The position numbers were made by a program, and so were the translations under genes. The notes under the pieces are model-generated. The model made no database searches and was not told the origin of the DNA. It saw only the letters and a list, made by a program, of their open reading frames with translations. 64,000 nucleotides of DNA from Monarcha castaneiventris obscurior (Eukaryota; Chordata; Aves; Passeriformes; Monarchidae), in assembly GCA_026261815.1 (NCBI GenBank), contig JAMPIT010000437.1:3906001-3970000 (forward strand), in the 5' to 3' direction. The first letter of the stretch is position 1. Every line of letters begins with the position of its first letter. Shown piece by piece: positions 1 through 14,345 of the stretch.

Positions 1-3000
1 ATTTTTCAAGGTTTTAGGTTGTTTTGGTTTTTTTTTTACAAAATTTTAATACATAACCTTTAAAAATTTCCACAAAATCAAGAAAGCACATCATAGCAAG
101 ATATGCTTCTGCAGACTTGAAATAGGCAGTCTTGATACTTGTTTTAAAAACTCATCCTGGAAACACTGGTTTATGTTTTAAAAGTGAAGTGTCAAAATGG
201 CCAGTTTTTATTTGCCTCCTGAAAAACCAAGAAAATCCTTCATGACTTTCTGAAAGCACACATCAAAAGCAACTGCATCGAGGTATGTCTGTGTGCCTCC
301 CAGTACAGGAAGCCCTGCAGAAGAGCTCTGAGTATAAAACTCCCTGAATTCAGAAATGTTGGATTTCTAAGCCTGGAAATAAAAATATCAGCCATTTCCT
401 CAAGGGAGAAACACTGGTCAGTCCAGGCTGGCTGAAAAGACACCACTAGAACCAGTTTGTTGACAGATCACAGCCCCAAAGGGAAGCTGTGTTTCACAGG
501 TTTTGGGGAGGAGGATCTGACACCGAAACCTGGCAAAGGCTTTGTGAACTTCCACAAAAGGAGCTGAGGACAATTAGTCTCTATTAAATTGATAGGGTCA
601 CGTTACACAATACAGCTGCATTCCGGGAGAAGGGCATTGCTCATGTTGATATGGGCTCTGACACATCTGTTGGTTCCCTTATATAGGTTATGAGACACAA
701 ACATTTATGTTTTATTTCACCACAGTTAATATGTATTTTTGCTGTTAAGTGGAAGGTACCTAATATTGCGCTCATTTTGGCAAACTTTCACATATATTTC
801 TCTCTCCAGACTCCCTTGTGCTGTAATTTTAGTGGAGATCTCAGAGATGCAGAAGTAGCTTTTATTTAAAAATTTCTAGGAAAGATAAACTCTCGATACC
901 AATATACCCATGTGATAAATCAATAAAAAATTATTTTTAAAACTTTAGAAATTCTTTATCTTTATCATTCTATACCATGAGTACATTTGATACGGGTTGG
1001 GACCTACCCACCTTATGGCTTCCTCTGTTTATTTCCTTGATAAACTGCAGCGAGCTGGGAATAAATCACATCCTGTCGGAACAGATTCTGCACAAAGAAA
1101 CCTTCCACTGAGCAGAACTTATTTGAAAAGGAAGAGGAGGGATGAAGTGTATTGATAAGGAACTAAACCAGACCTTTCAAGCTCGAGGAGAAAAGGACAA
1201 GTTGTACCTTCAGCAGTTACAGCCAATTTCATGAGAGTATAAATTGCTTTGCCGAAAATCTCTTCAGGTGCATTAATGCTGCAGTAAAGACACAGCACTG
1301 GAGTAATAATTGCACAGTCATTTGCTGGCTTTTAAAACCACATCAGTCCAAATAATATCAGCCAGAGTTTTACATCCTGCTAGAAGCAGCTTATTAATAT
1401 CACACACAACAAAAGTTCAACAGATCTTGACTAAAGCCCAGATTTTGGAAAGGTGAGACAAGTTTGGTGTGAGAGCTGCAGACAAAGTTAGGCCCAGCAG
1501 ACATTTCTCAGTTCATTGGCTGTTTCGAGCTGTTACTGGGAGGTCAAAGAGAATCAGGGTATGTGGGAAAAAATGCCCTTCGAGTGGGAGAGAAAATATG
1601 TTTTTTTCTTTCAAAGATACACTAGAACTCCATCAGGCTATTAATCAAATAGATAAAACTGGCACTTCAGTCCCTGCCGCTAACAGAGCTCTGTGCAGTA
1701 ACAAAACCTTCTCAACACACCAGGAGACTCTTAAAATTCAAGCACTCTCAAACTTAGCAGCACCCCTGAGAGCCACAAATTGAGAGAAATTAATTCTGTG
1801 CCTCTGCACCCCTCATTACCAGGAGAGCTGAAGTAGGTCAAATGCAAGTTAATCTCTTAAATTCCACTTTTGTACACGGATGTTAAAGCAGCCATTACTT
1901 TTGTACTGGCAAATGTCTCCGGGCTAAAGTGCAGAACTTTAATAAACCATAACAGTTTGGTATTGAATATAATTCCTGGTGAATGCCTGAAACATTTTTT
2001 TTAAACATTTTAGTGTTGTCCCCAGAAATGCCCACCTCATGCATCACTATAACAAGCATATCTGAAAAGTTTAGCTGCACCTAAACAACTATTTGTGATA
2101 AAAACTTCATTCTTTTGGAATTAATAAATGTGCATGAGCGTTAAAACAAGTTATTTTTTCATGTCAAACATGAAACAACAATGGCAAAGAGAATAGTGTG
2201 CTAAAGATGATGCCAGGAGAGAGTCAAACATGTTTTAAAGGAAACAAGCCCCTGCTGAATGATGCAATAACCCCCTTCACACAGCAACACCTATGTCAAG
2301 AGATGTCTAGCAAAATTCAGATGTTCCAGCCTTCATTTCAGTACACATTCAGTACAAAGGTGGATCAGGTGTTGATTTATAAGTGAACAGACACCTTTGA
2401 AATCCAATCTGGACTCCTTACTGACAAAACCCACCAACACCATATTTTGATTTTTTCTACTGGTGCATCAGTCCTGAGAGCCCAGCTTTCAAACTGCTTT
2501 CCTAAGGAACAGCACCGTGGGTAGAAATACAAGAGGCTGGTGTTACTCCTCTTAAAACTACTGGCAAAACTGCCTTGCTCTGGAAACAAGGTCTCAACCT
2601 GTGTAAATGCACCCACACAAGGTGTATCATGCTTATCTCAGAGAGTTACTCTAATAGAATTGTGATTTTTAGGTCATATACTTCATTAGACCTTGCACAC
2701 AGCTCCTGCTGATGCCAAAGGGAATTGCAAACATGGGAAGAGCACGTTAGATTTTCTGCAATGGCTTCCCTTCTCCTGTTAATTCATCCATGGGTGATGT
2801 CCCTACCAACAGTAGCAATTCCATGAAAAACAATATATTCTCCTAAGCATTCCAGATTCCCATAGTAAACCTTGGAGAGAGTCACATATCTTCAGGTCAA
2901 AGCCATACCTCAGTATGAGCTGGCCATTGCACATTTCTCCCTGCTCCTAATGCATCTTCAGAAAACACCCTGTTTGTCAGAAATTTCAGCTAATCATCTC

Positions 3001-3120
3001 CACTGTCAGCCTAAATTCAGTAGCTTTCTACAGATGGTGTAGCACCTCCAAAGAGAACAGTCAACCAGCAAAACTTCTTTAATATGTTTGAAGAAAAGAA
3101 GCAAGTCCGATGCCAATAAA

Positions 3121-3163
3121 ACCAAACCAAACCAAACCAAACCAAACCAAACCAAAAAAAAAA
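3121..3163. repeat. (AAACC)n pentanucleotide array
   Basis: There are seven tandem copies of ACCAA (3121-3155), running into a short A tract that ends at 3163. On the minus strand this is a GGTTT array. The copies are identical, so the array is probably length-variable between individuals. Confidence 0.95.
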
Positions 3164-4026
3164 GAGGAAACTACAAAAGAGGATTTTCATATTTTGATAA
3201 ATGCTGGTAGATTTTGAAATACTGTTTAATGACTGCAAAAATACAATGCTGAAAAGCTGCTTCTACATACAGCCTGCACATGCACAGGGAGTTGTAGATT
3301 TATTGCCATGATCATGTGTTAGACAGTTGTGTTGATTCCTCCATATCTTTAGAAGCAAGTAATAATGACAATTTTTGGAGGTAATAAAATTTCCCGTGTC
3401 TCTCGCATTAATGTGTTTCTATCACTAACTTCTTAGACACATTTGGAAACAATCAAGTTCTTATTTTAAGGAGCCTTAAGATAAGGTATCTGTGAGCTCT
3501 GCACTTGGGGTAATTGATCACATTTGTTTCCTGTACGAAGGTTCGACTCCTCTTTCCCTTAAACTTGGCATGTTTCTCATTACCCTATGCCTTGTTAGCC
3601 CGGTAGAAACGTTCTACTGTGGTGAGTGAAAACAGGACGATACTGTTACAAACCACATCTAATCAGGGATGGCAGCCCTTCCCCATCTCCGGGATCCTGA
3701 GCACCTGGAATCCGTTCTGCAGAGCCCTCCAAGGGAAGCAGGTACGTGCTGCTCTCCTGGCCACAGGTCCAGCAACACCTATGGCCTCCAGCCCAGAGCC
3801 CTGCAAGGTGGTTCTGCTTCAGGAAGGGACCACAAATTCCAGAAGAAGATAGGAAGTGCACTCAAATCTGTTTTTCCTTCTGATGATAAGTGTTAGATTT
3901 AAATTCAGGACCATCTTTGTTTTAGTTGTCAAATGCGACATGGTAGCATTTGTCTGCAAGGGGGTTTTTAATTTCACAATGCAACAGGGTTTACTTAAAA
4001 ACAGCCCTGTTATTCACATAGCATTT

Positions 4027-4042
4027 AAAAAAAAAAAAAAAA
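4027..4042. repeat. Poly(A) tract
   Basis: A run of 16 A follows GCATTT. No element body with SINE or LINE features is visible on either side, so it is best treated as a homopolymer rather than a retroposon tail. Confidence 0.85.
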
Positions 4043-5840
4043 GCCATTAAATTTGCTCCCAGCGAAAGAAAAAATTCAGGTTTTTTAATGCTCTGTCTTT
4101 ACATTGGGTTTATTATGTTGGAGTGGATCATGCTCTGCTTATGTTAAAGGAAAGTCGTGGCGCTACATCTACTTTTACCAGCAGAGAATTTGTCCTCATT
4201 TATTTTGATTGAAAAACTGCTGTTATGTTACATTGTAAACCAACTGGTCCTGTTGCATGAAAAATGTGCAGTGCTGTATTTTTAATTTCCTCTTCTTTGC
4301 ATTCCTTCTCCCCCTTTCCTACCAACAGTCGGAACAAGAAAACTTAAGCATTTACCAGAAAGACAGAGAAGCAACTTTACCTCTAAACTCAAAGCCATGT
4401 TTGTACATGAACCAGCAGGGAGGATTTTAATCAGGCCTTGCTGGCTCTGAGAAATCACCTACGGACAGCACAAAACTGCTGCAGGAAGAGAGGCTGGGAG
4501 GAGGCAGGCTTTAGGGGCATTTCATTTGACTTGCTATAGACTTGTTTCTTGTAATATCTCATTTAAAGAGCCAGGGAGTTTTTACCTACTGAGAAAATAG
4601 CCTGTAACAGCCTTTAAAATTCTTGCAGCTGGCCAGGTTTGGTATTCCAAGGTAAAAGTCTCTTGCCATTAAGGGATCTGCAACGCTTTCACTAAGTGTC
4701 CTTATATTCAAAAACTAATGCTGAAGTTATTATTAGCAACACTATCTTCATCTCGCTGAAGTTAATATTCAGAGCTGGCTACCACTGAAATATTTCAGTT
4801 TAGCAGAAAGCAAATACTTCATTAGGGAAATGTTAAACCCAGTGAGGGATCATTACTGAGTTTAATTGATGGTAAAAAAAAATAAAACTGCTAAGTGGGA
4901 AAGAAAATCCTGTACTCATAGTGAAAATAGATCCCACCAAGAAATGAAACATTTCTGGCGGTTTCTCCTTTGAATTCCTCTCTTTTCCAAATATGCTTTT
5001 CATGCTGTATCTCTGCAGTTCACTGTAATCTACCTAATTTGTTCCCATGCTCTTTCTGGGCTGTCTTTCCTCTCTGACCATCTTGAGAACTTCACACATT
5101 GTCAACCTATCATAGGTGAAAGCTTTTGAAGATCTACTACTTTTCTCCAAGCCTAATAAGGTCAGCGACCTTTCAAGCTCTACTATTTCCTTTTCTATCA
5201 TTAGCCTGATACGGGCATCAGCTACCTCTCAATTTTCTTCATCTCTTCAATGCCTCACTTCTTCCTTTGGACACTGTCTAATTAGGAACTTAATTTCCTC
5301 TTCCCTGATGGAGTTTTTGATAATAGAGAGATCCTATTCACCCCTGAATCACAGAGCAGCACTGTGATTTCCTGCTCAGGGGTGTCTTCAGGTATGTTAA
5401 TTAATTTTCATGGTGGCGGCTCTGCCACAAAACCACAATAGAGCAACATCTCCTGTAGGAAATTCACCGGTGGGGAACAGTCCTGCCCAAACTCAGGCTG
5501 AGTTTGGAGTGAAGGTGGACTGCAGTCATGGAAGAAGCCAAGGATGAGGCTTTGATGGCCTGCAGAGTTCATTTTGCATTTCAGAGCCAGCACTGCTTCT
5601 CTGTAGGAAAGGCACCGGCTTTTGGGAAACTTTTCCACATCCCCATTCCCCAAACCCACTGTGCTCCAGGAGAGAACCTGACCCTGCCCCAAGGCCATCT
5701 GCCACAGCCATGACCTGTCCACTTTTCCTACACACAAACCACTGAGAGCCTCAGTCATACAGAGGCGAAAAAGGGTCTGGGAGGAATCCAATATTTTTTT
5801 TCACAACTGAGATTTTTTAAGTAATTCCAAGAAGTGCCCA

Positions 5841-5855
5841 TTTTTTTTTTTTTTT
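5841..5855. repeat. Poly(T) tract
   Basis: A run of 15 T lies between GTGCCCA and GGATGAGC. No recognisable retroposon is attached. Confidence 0.85.
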
Positions 5856-7869
5856 GGATGAGCAATTATGGGCAAGGGAAATGCATTCTGTGGGAAAATC
5901 TTCATGTTAATTTAAAAGCAAAATGCTGTCCAAATAAACAGCCTTTCACCTCTTGCTGCACTATTAAAGAAATTTATGATTTGTTCCGTTTTCTTTAGCA
6001 CTTTTACTGCATTTTTCTTTCCGCAGAGTGCTCTGCCATGAGCCGTGCCCTTCCTCCCCAGCCAGGGGATGTGCCAGGGCTGCTCTGCCATCCTTAAGAC
6101 ATTGAGAAATTTTTGGTAGGAGACCTATAACTCATCTGTATACATCTCTGTTGGCTTGCAGAGCAAGTGCTGGGAGCAGAGCTGTGCTGGGGTTGCTGGT
6201 CTTGCTTCAGGAAGATATTTGGCAGCACCTAGTATGTCTGTCTGGGAAATTTGGGCAGTTTCTGCTCAGTACTTGATGAAAGAGGTGCCAGGGCTGTCCT
6301 AGGGATGCAGAACTGGCAGAGACAAGGACACAACCCAGGGAAGATGCTCCCACACCCCAACACTGGGACAAGGTGGCAAGAAACAGGAGATTCACTGGGA
6401 ATTCCCTCCCCTTCTCCCCATCAGTGTCTCTTTCTCAGGTTTTTTTTGTGGTTGGCAGTAAACACAAATACATCTATTAAAAAAACCAAAAGCAAACCAG
6501 CAAAGCCTGTACCTTGCTTGCCTCATGTCAGGGACAATTCCGAGACCAAACTGCATGATATTGGGGCAGAAGACAAACATGAGGTTTCCATTGCCCTTGC
6601 ACTGATCCTCTCTTGGTCATTCCCAATCTGTTCTGTGACATAACCCAACATAAGACCTGAAGTCTCCAGCAGAAAGCATCACCTCCTGCTGTTGGCACAG
6701 CCCCTCCACACTGGGAGGACGGGGCTGCCATGGGGATCAGGCACTGAAGTGGGACTAGGACACCCAGAGTCCCTGCCTCGCTTGCCTGAGGATTCCCTGG
6801 GCTCCTCAGGGCTGGGCAGAACCCCTCACAATCCACATGCCCTCATGCCTGGCAAAAAGCTTGCTCAAAACCACCACTGGCACATGCAGAGGGGATTTGT
6901 CATTTCAATATTTTCTTGGTTTTAGTTAGCCTTTTGAAAGCCTCAAAAATTTAGAGGTGAGACTCCCCCAAAGCCCCTCACCAGCACCAAGGCATTCCTT
7001 TCCCTCTTGCATATCTCTCAAAATGACCACATTCCTTCACAAATTTTAAATTTGATCTACTAAGTTTTTTATCAGTCTTTTGCCTCTGAACTAAAGTATT
7101 CCCCTCCCCAGTGTCAAAACAGAAACAACTTTTGAGACCGAGTGGTGAATCTAGGGACGGTTTGTGCCCCTGCATGCCACTGTTTGTGCATTTTTCCTTC
7201 CTTTCTTAAGCCAGGGTTTGAGATTTGAGTTATTCTGCAAACAAGACCCAAGAGAGACACAATTAGACTCCCCTGGAGACTGACCCCTTATAGTGCCCAC
7301 CTGTAGCCGGACCCAGATAGCATCCCAGTGCAATGAATTAGCACTCTAAGCTGATTAGAGCAGCTCTGCACAACTCTATTTTATTGACACAATGAAGAGA
7401 GGACAGAAAAGGGCCTGAAATGAGAAAATCATTTCCATGCTGACTGAATTAAAAGAACAAAAGAGCTCCTTGCAGTTGCAGCATTCAATTTGTCGGAAAA
7501 AAAGGAAGCCACTTAATGGATCACAATAGATCTGAGCAGACAGATGAAATTTAAAACTTCGGCATGAGTGCGATTACCAGCTAAACATATTCTCAATCAT
7601 TTCCTCCATATGCATAATTTAGTTGGATTGTTTACTTCGAGGGTTTGTTGGGGTTTTTTTTGCAAAAACACTATGCAAGATGTTATCTCCTGAGTGTCTT
7701 TGCATCCCATTTTTCCCAGTCCGGAAGGTTGTTGTGTTGGCTGGTAATACATTTTGTTGTAACACAAATTGCACTAAATTGTAGCTGCCTACATTTCCCT
7801 TTCTCCCCTGCCTCTAGAAGTAAATTAATATTTTCAGTGTATGGAAACAAATAATGCAGGATCATCTTA

Positions 7870-8040
7870 TTCCAAAGCAGAGCTAAATTGATTATAAATC
7901 ACACGCATTATTCTGCTCTGCTTCCAGGAGAACAAACGTACTGCAACTCCTATTCTAGCAAAATATATTAGTTTGTGCCACTATAAACAGCCTTCTCATT
8001 AAATTTAGGCTTAAGCTAACACTAATAAGACAAGAATAGA
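7870..8040. promoter_or_regulatory. Candidate conserved non-coding element
   Basis: This is unique, non-repetitive AT-rich sequence with several homeodomain-type TAAT/ATTA cores (GATTATAAATCAC, CATTATTC, CATTAAATTTAGG, CTAATAAGAC). It has no coding frame. Such tracts in long introns of developmental regulators are often conserved enhancers. This is a judgement from composition only; no alignment was possible. Confidence 0.22.
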
Positions 8041-9077
8041 GACTATTAAGGGGTTTCTCTGAGTGATATATATAATTACTTACAAAAGAGATATGCAATT
8101 TACTTTAGCATTTTCAAATCAAAATCTACTTGCTCGTATAAGGAAATTTACCTTTAAAATAAAGCTGTGAAATAAATTGAAAACATCAGTATTTTAGGCT
8201 CCCTGTCCTCTAATTATGTAAAAGCTTGAATCTGAGTCAGTCCTAATTCAAAAGATTCAAAAAATCAATTGCATGTGTAAAAATATTTGACTTTCCCAGA
8301 TTATATTTATATTTTCGACATAATGAAGTATTAAAAGAAGAAAACAGCGAGCACAGTCCTAGAAGTGCATTAGTGTATAAATAACATCACTTCCCTGCAC
8401 ATTCCTTGAAAGTTAAATATTTTGGATTATGGGGAACGGAGCCCTTCTTTTTCTACACAAAATTTTAAAAGCTTATATCTTGTTACAATATTTACAAATC
8501 AAATATCTCTTGCAGACCCAAAATTCAAAACAAAAGTCATTTTCTGAGCCTCGTTATGACTTCAGAGCGTCTGAATTCAGATCATTTGCATTGATTTGCC
8601 CTGACATATATTTTTATTTTCTGAGCATGTTTTAATCAGTTCACTTGACGTCCTTTTTACTATTCAGTTTGCAATTTTACCAGCTTGTTTGCATCTAATT
8701 CTGAGGTTAAAAAAAAAACAGTGAAGGAATTATAATTGCTTATAACTCCCCTGTTTTGAAGCTGATACCCTGCTAAAGAGAAAACCAAGCTGAGCACGGG
8801 TAAGGTTTACTTCTGCTGGCTGCTATTACTGATTTGACTAAGCATTTCACAGGGGTAAATACCCAAATCATTCGGGGAATGACTGACACAGTATGACATG
8901 TGGTTAACAGCCTTACCCTGCGCCTTGCCTTCACAAATCTCACTGATGCCAATGTAACCTTCCAAATACTTCAGATAATCATTTTCCCCCTACTCTTAAA
9001 AAACTTTTACAGCCACGTCTGAACCATTCAAAGGATTCCCGACTGGAAAGATTACTGTAACCATTTCTTTTTTCATC

Positions 9078-9089
9078 TTTTTTTTTTTT
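9078..9089. repeat. Poly(T) tract
   Basis: Twelve consecutive T lie about 30 bp before the TA microsatellite. Nothing else is seen in the interval. Confidence 0.8.
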
Positions 9090-9117
9090 ACCTCCCAACT
9101 GATTGAGCTGAGTTTTA

Positions 9118-9121
9118 TATG

Positions 9122-9157
<36 letters not shown>

Positions 9158-9170
9158 AATAATAATAAGA
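9118..9170. repeat. (TA)n microsatellite with AAT tail
   Basis: Alternating TA runs from about 9124 to 9157, interrupted by a single C near 9132, and then passes into AAT units (AAATAATAATAAG). It is a slippage-prone and probably polymorphic locus. The open frame across it, rich in YIYIY, is an artefact of the repeat. Confidence 0.95.
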
Positions 9171-12100
9171 ATAAAAAAAGGCCATGTATAAAGCTTTGGG
9201 ATATTTTAGCAAACTCAGCGTAGTGTAACTTTGCTGACAGCTTGTCACATTTCACTGACTGTCTGTCTGGGATCCTGCGATAACATCTGCATTCACTCAG
9301 GGCGAGAGCTTACCCTAAGACAAAAAAGTGGGTCCTGCCACATAATGCTCCATCATTCTGTCAGTTCTGACATGGCATCTGAATTTTTTTGAATCACTAA
9401 ACACTTTTGGGACTCTGGTCCTTATTATCTTTCCTTAGTTTCTATACTCGCTCGGCAATGCTGAAAAATGTAAAATGTGCAAACAAGGTAGTGGACGGCT
9501 CGGGCTTTTTGTCGTCTAATCCTCAGCCCCTCATTCATGCTCACTGTTAATCTCTTAAGACATTATAAAACTGTTAGACAAAGAAATGTGAATACCTCTG
9601 CTTCTCAGCAGAATGGGAGGAAACCAAGGAAAATCTGGATCATGCTAAGCTTTTCTTTTCACCACAAAAATGGTAACTTAAACCTGTTGCATCAAATTAT
9701 TTATAATTCCCAACACTAAGGCTGTTTTTTTTTTCTTCTTCAGCATTACAGAGCAAGCCTGGCAATATCACAGGAGGAGGAACAGTACTACTGAGCCTTT
9801 CCAAACACATCAAATGTATACGTTACATATAAAAAATTCTACAAAGCCCATCAGAATATGGGCAAATTGGGTTTTAATCCCTCTGCTGCTTTGTGTTCAG
9901 CCTGGCACAGGGTTCATGGTGTTGTCAGGGCTGCTGGAGACCACTTTGGGGGATTTCTGTGCTGCAGAAGGACCAGGGGCTCGCTGGTGTTGGGTTTGAT
10001 GATGGGATGCTGGATGGGATGAGGCACGGGCGCCTCCAGGCTGGCTGAAGCTTTCCTGGCTGGACAGGACCAGGGCCCCATTTCACATTAATCCAGCTCT
10101 GTTTGGAGCCGTCTGCTATTTCAGGTCATCATTTCACTCCTCCTGACTCCCACTGCTGCGGGGGCATTAGCATGGGGACAAAAGCTGCTCAAGCACCTAT
10201 TCTAAACCCATTCAAGCTCAAACCCACTAAAAATCACACCCAAAATGATACTGTTGCAATCAGCTAAATTTTATTCAGGAATGCTGGGGCTGAAAACCAG
10301 AATTTTCATTTTCTACTTCTGCATTGTTGTCATGGGTGGTGGGATCAGATAGTCCAGTCTTAAAAATGCCCGAGAAGCACAAAGGTATTTGAATGCAAAT
10401 GCCAAACAAGTCACTCTCCCTGAGCTAAATACCTACCACGAGGGTTTCTTTACACACAGAAACTTCTGTTAAAGTCATAATCTTCTAATAATTATTTAAA
10501 CTATTGTGAAATCTGCCTAAAACATGTTTTATTCATCTCTGTTTGCATTAGTGTGAGGGAAAAAGGCTTTAATGAGGGAAGTTGAGATGTTGCCTTTTTT
10601 GCAACAATGCCAACCATCGAATTGGTGAGGTGACTTGAGAAAATCAGCTTCTGAAAGGGAATAGTGAGGGCCCATGCTGGTAGGGGCTGAGCTGCGCTGC
10701 CAAGGGTGGAACTGGTGGTATTTCAAGCAGAGGGAAGAGTCTGTGGGAGGGAATGAGCAAACTGTGTCCACAGCAAAGGGAAAGTCCCAATTCTAAAAGA
10801 ACTGAGGAACACCGAGATTTTGACATGAGGATAGCTGAGAAAGGAAAAGATGTAGTAGAAAACTAAAATATATGCGGGCATTAAAAAGCAAACAGAGCCT
10901 GGCCAGCAAACCACGTGCACAGCCAGTGCTGGAGGCAATTATGGCACTGCCCTGATGAAAAATATACTGAGGAAGGTGAGGGCCAGATATAAAGGTCAGA
11001 GAGAGATGGGACTCACAAAAGATTGGAAGAAGCCGAGAAGAAGGAAGTTTTTCACAAAGCTGAACAAGGATTCCAGCTGACTCCAAGGTTTTGGAAGAAG
11101 CACCAGCACCAGTTATGAGAGGAGGAGAACAGGGATGAAGGAAGTAGAGAAGTGCACAGCCAGTGTGAGCAGGTAGACAAAAATGCTATTTGAGACCAGA
11201 GATTACAAACAAAGAATATAAAAAGCCTCTTCATATAGTCTGAACTGGGGGGAAATGGTAAAATTCTGTTTTCTGTGCAAAAGATGAGGTGTGTTTCAAA
11301 GGCAAGGCACTGAGCACATCGTTGCCCAGCCCAGCCATCAATATCATTTTGCTCTGCAGGCACAGAGGGTTTGGTGGGGTAATTTTTGGGTTTGGCATTA
11401 AAGGAAGACAGAAAAATAGTTTTCTCTCCTCCTTGTTAACTGCTCATTCGGCTGCCTACACATGCAGATATTCCAAACAGGTGGATGCCAAGTTAAGACT
11501 GGAAAGAAAAAATCACTTTTTCTATGTTCGCATGCAAATTTTGCCTTATTTGAAGGTTAACACCAGATCAATATTTATAATTTACCTTTACAGAATGTTT
11601 TCTGTAAATGCAGTAATGCTGAAGCTTTCCCATCCCCAAACTTCCATTTTCCCTTCCAGGAGAGTTCTACATTTTTTTGCACAAAATCAACATTACTACC
11701 ATGGTTTTGAAACACCATGACCACAAATCTCTTAGAAAACATTAATATTCAGATTTATTTTTTAGTGAAACACCGGCGTAGCAAACAGCTACACTTTTGG
11801 AAAGCCCATTTGGCCACATGAGGCCATTTCAAGAAGATAGGAAGGTTCCTTTTGGAAATCCTGAGCAGCTCCACACCAGGTCTCCAGCCCAGCCCACTCT
11901 GTGTGTGTTGCCAATACACTTCATCAAGTTAAGACTAAGAACAACACTTTGGGAAACCCACTATACACTAGAGCCCCCTTACACCATAGGCTTCACCTGA
12001 TGAAATGTTATGCTTTTTGTGGGCTCTTTTACATCTTTCCACACTAAACATGAGGTCTGTGCTTTAAAAGGAAGGGCCACTTAACATTTGTATTTCTTTC

Positions 12101-12809
12101 CCAAATTAATGAGTATTGTATGCGCCAAAGTTTGCGCCATCACATAAAGTCAGGCAGGATTATGACAACCTCTGTCCTCACTCCTGTGTGTGCCACCTAC
12201 CATTCAGCCAGGAAACATGAGGGCTGTCACGACAATAAAACTCCATATTAATAGTCTCTGGGGTAGAAATACCCTATTAGCCAATTACTGTGTTCTTTTT
12301 TTGCTTCCAACTAATTATACTTTTGTATGTATCTGACAAACATATCCTGATCTACAGGCGCTAGCAAACAAAATTTGGGCTTCTCTTTGGTTTTTCAAAT
12401 TTTGTGATGTCTTTATCAGACCAAACGCCCAGACTGCAATGCTATTGTTAAACATCAAACCTCAATGCTGTGTCCTCTGAAGTGCATGTGTTCAGCTGGG
12501 TTAATAAGCATCTTGCCATACCCCAACTCCTGAGTTCATTTGCTGCTGTTTAATGATGACCATCTCCTCCTGCCCACATGTATGCTCGTCTCTCCACTGC
12601 TTGTTGAGCCATCAAGACACACCTTTGTTTCATTTAGTATGCAATTTTCACCTCTGACCCAAGAAACTAGTCTTAGGCTTCCTGAACTTTATTGCCTGTT
12701 AATAGACTGCTGGCTCTCTTTTCAGCAGTCATAGAAATGGTGGAGAGACATTTAATTGAAAAGAGGGACAAAGCTAGAGCCTGAAAGGCAAAGTCAGTAG
12801 GGTTTAAAC

Positions 12810-12832
12810 AAAAAAAAAAAAAAAAAAAAAAA
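12810..12832. repeat. Poly(A) tract
   Basis: A run of 23 A lies after GGTTTAAAC. It could be the tail of a very old or very short retroposed fragment, but the upstream sequence matches nothing I know and no flanking duplication was identified. Confidence 0.9.
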
Positions 12833-12839
12833 GAATCCA

Positions 12840-14345
12840 GCAATAATATGTTTGAGGAGGTTTGGATATTCTTTACAAGTTCGTGGCTCTTTACACAAAT
12901 AAGAAAGACATCATTGATTTAATTATCTTCCCAGGGAACAATGGTGTAATACTCTGAATGGTGCTAAATGATTGATCTGGTAATTCATCTTCTGCTAACA
13001 GCTATCTATGCATTTTGTTTCTCTCCAGTCCTCAGCCCGATGACATTAGCAGCAATGTCACGGAGCAGCGCTGGGCTTTCATAAAACACCCACAGATGCT
13101 CTTTCCTGCCAGTGTTTAGGGACACATGGTTATAATTTTGTCTGTATTTCTTTGTCGTAGATTACTTTTAACTACATCTGTTCAATTAAAACAGAAAAAA
13201 GAAAGACACAGCTAGAGCCCATCAGCTTTATATCAGAAGAAGCCTTTTAATGAAATAGAGAGATTTAATTTTGTAAGTGTTCTGATGAGTGTGAGATGCC
13301 TTTATGTTTTTTCAGAAGTTCTGTTTGGTGAATAGTTAGGAAAGGACATTATTACAGCATAAGGATATTATTGTACACAGAAAGGCATTATTAAAAGTGA
13401 TTTATTGTTCCATGTTAGGAAACTTATAGGAAAAGTCTGATAATATATTAAACTTGTTTATTATGGACTTCATATAATTTTTGAATAATGCCACTTTTTC
13501 TTTTGACAAGAGCAATAAACTCTGCTGATATAGACATACGCTGATTATCCCAAGTCAACTGTGTTGCTTAAAGAAACATGCCCAAACAATCAGCTTCTGA
13601 CAGCTGCATCTCTTGTTATTTACAATAGCCATCACAGTAATAACTCACCATTTCTATATTAATAAGGCAGTGAAATTTATTATGATGGTATTGAAAAGTT
13701 ATTAAGTACTGCATCCCAAGTGACAAAGTACCACAGCACTGTCACTATCCAAAAGCAGTTGCCCATCCATCACAAAGCTTTCCAGATGGTCTTGCATCTT
13801 TATCGCTCCCAGGTTGGTGACATCACCTGTTCACCCACTCAAAATTGATGATGAAAGCAAACAGATCTATCTTACTTACATTTACCAAATCAATTTAATT
13901 TTACAGGCCGTGGCTTAGTGACATATTGACTGTTTTCCTTAATGGCATCTACTGTACTTAATGCAAAGAACTCATCTTTGAATCCTGGCTTGCATAATGT
14001 GGCATTCCATAATAAATTTTTTATAACATATTTATTTAATGGGAAGAAATATGATTGTTTGTCAGATCTATTAGATGCAATTATTATTCTCCTCAGTTTA
14101 ATATTTTTTATTTTTCTTTCTGATGTTGTCTTTCTTAATGGCTAAATTCAATTTGCCAGTTTTGTCTTTTAAAGGGACGTCTGGCATATCTCATTTATTT
14201 TTCTTTGTAATTTGATAATCTCAAATCTACTCCAACGGCATCTTTTTGTCTCTATTAATTTAATGCTCTTACCTGTTTGGACAGAATGTTACTAAACTCA
14301 AAACTTACCTAGGTGGTATATAAATAAATAAAAATCTCTTTATTC
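12840..14345. promoter_or_regulatory. Candidate conserved non-coding block
   Basis: About 1.5 kb of unique sequence free of recognisable repeats, AT-rich, with many TAAT cores. It includes CpG-containing pieces in an otherwise CpG-poor setting (CAGCCCGATGACATTAGC, AATGTCACGGAGCAGCG, TTTGTCGTAGATTAC). There is no coding frame with recognisable features; the 67-codon frame at 13942-14145 is AT-driven. It resembles the enhancer-dense intronic sequence of developmental transcription-factor genes. The call is inferred from composition. Confidence 0.25.

Noticed and set aside
3540..3550. GGTTCGACTCC, a match to the tRNA B box
   Set aside because: No A box at the right distance and no cloverleaf stems could be drawn around it, so it is neither a tRNA gene nor a clear tRNA-derived SINE.
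11532..11539. ATGCAAAT octamer, also at 35789-35796
   Set aside because: About two chance occurrences of any 8-mer are expected on the two strands of 64 kb, and no further support was found.
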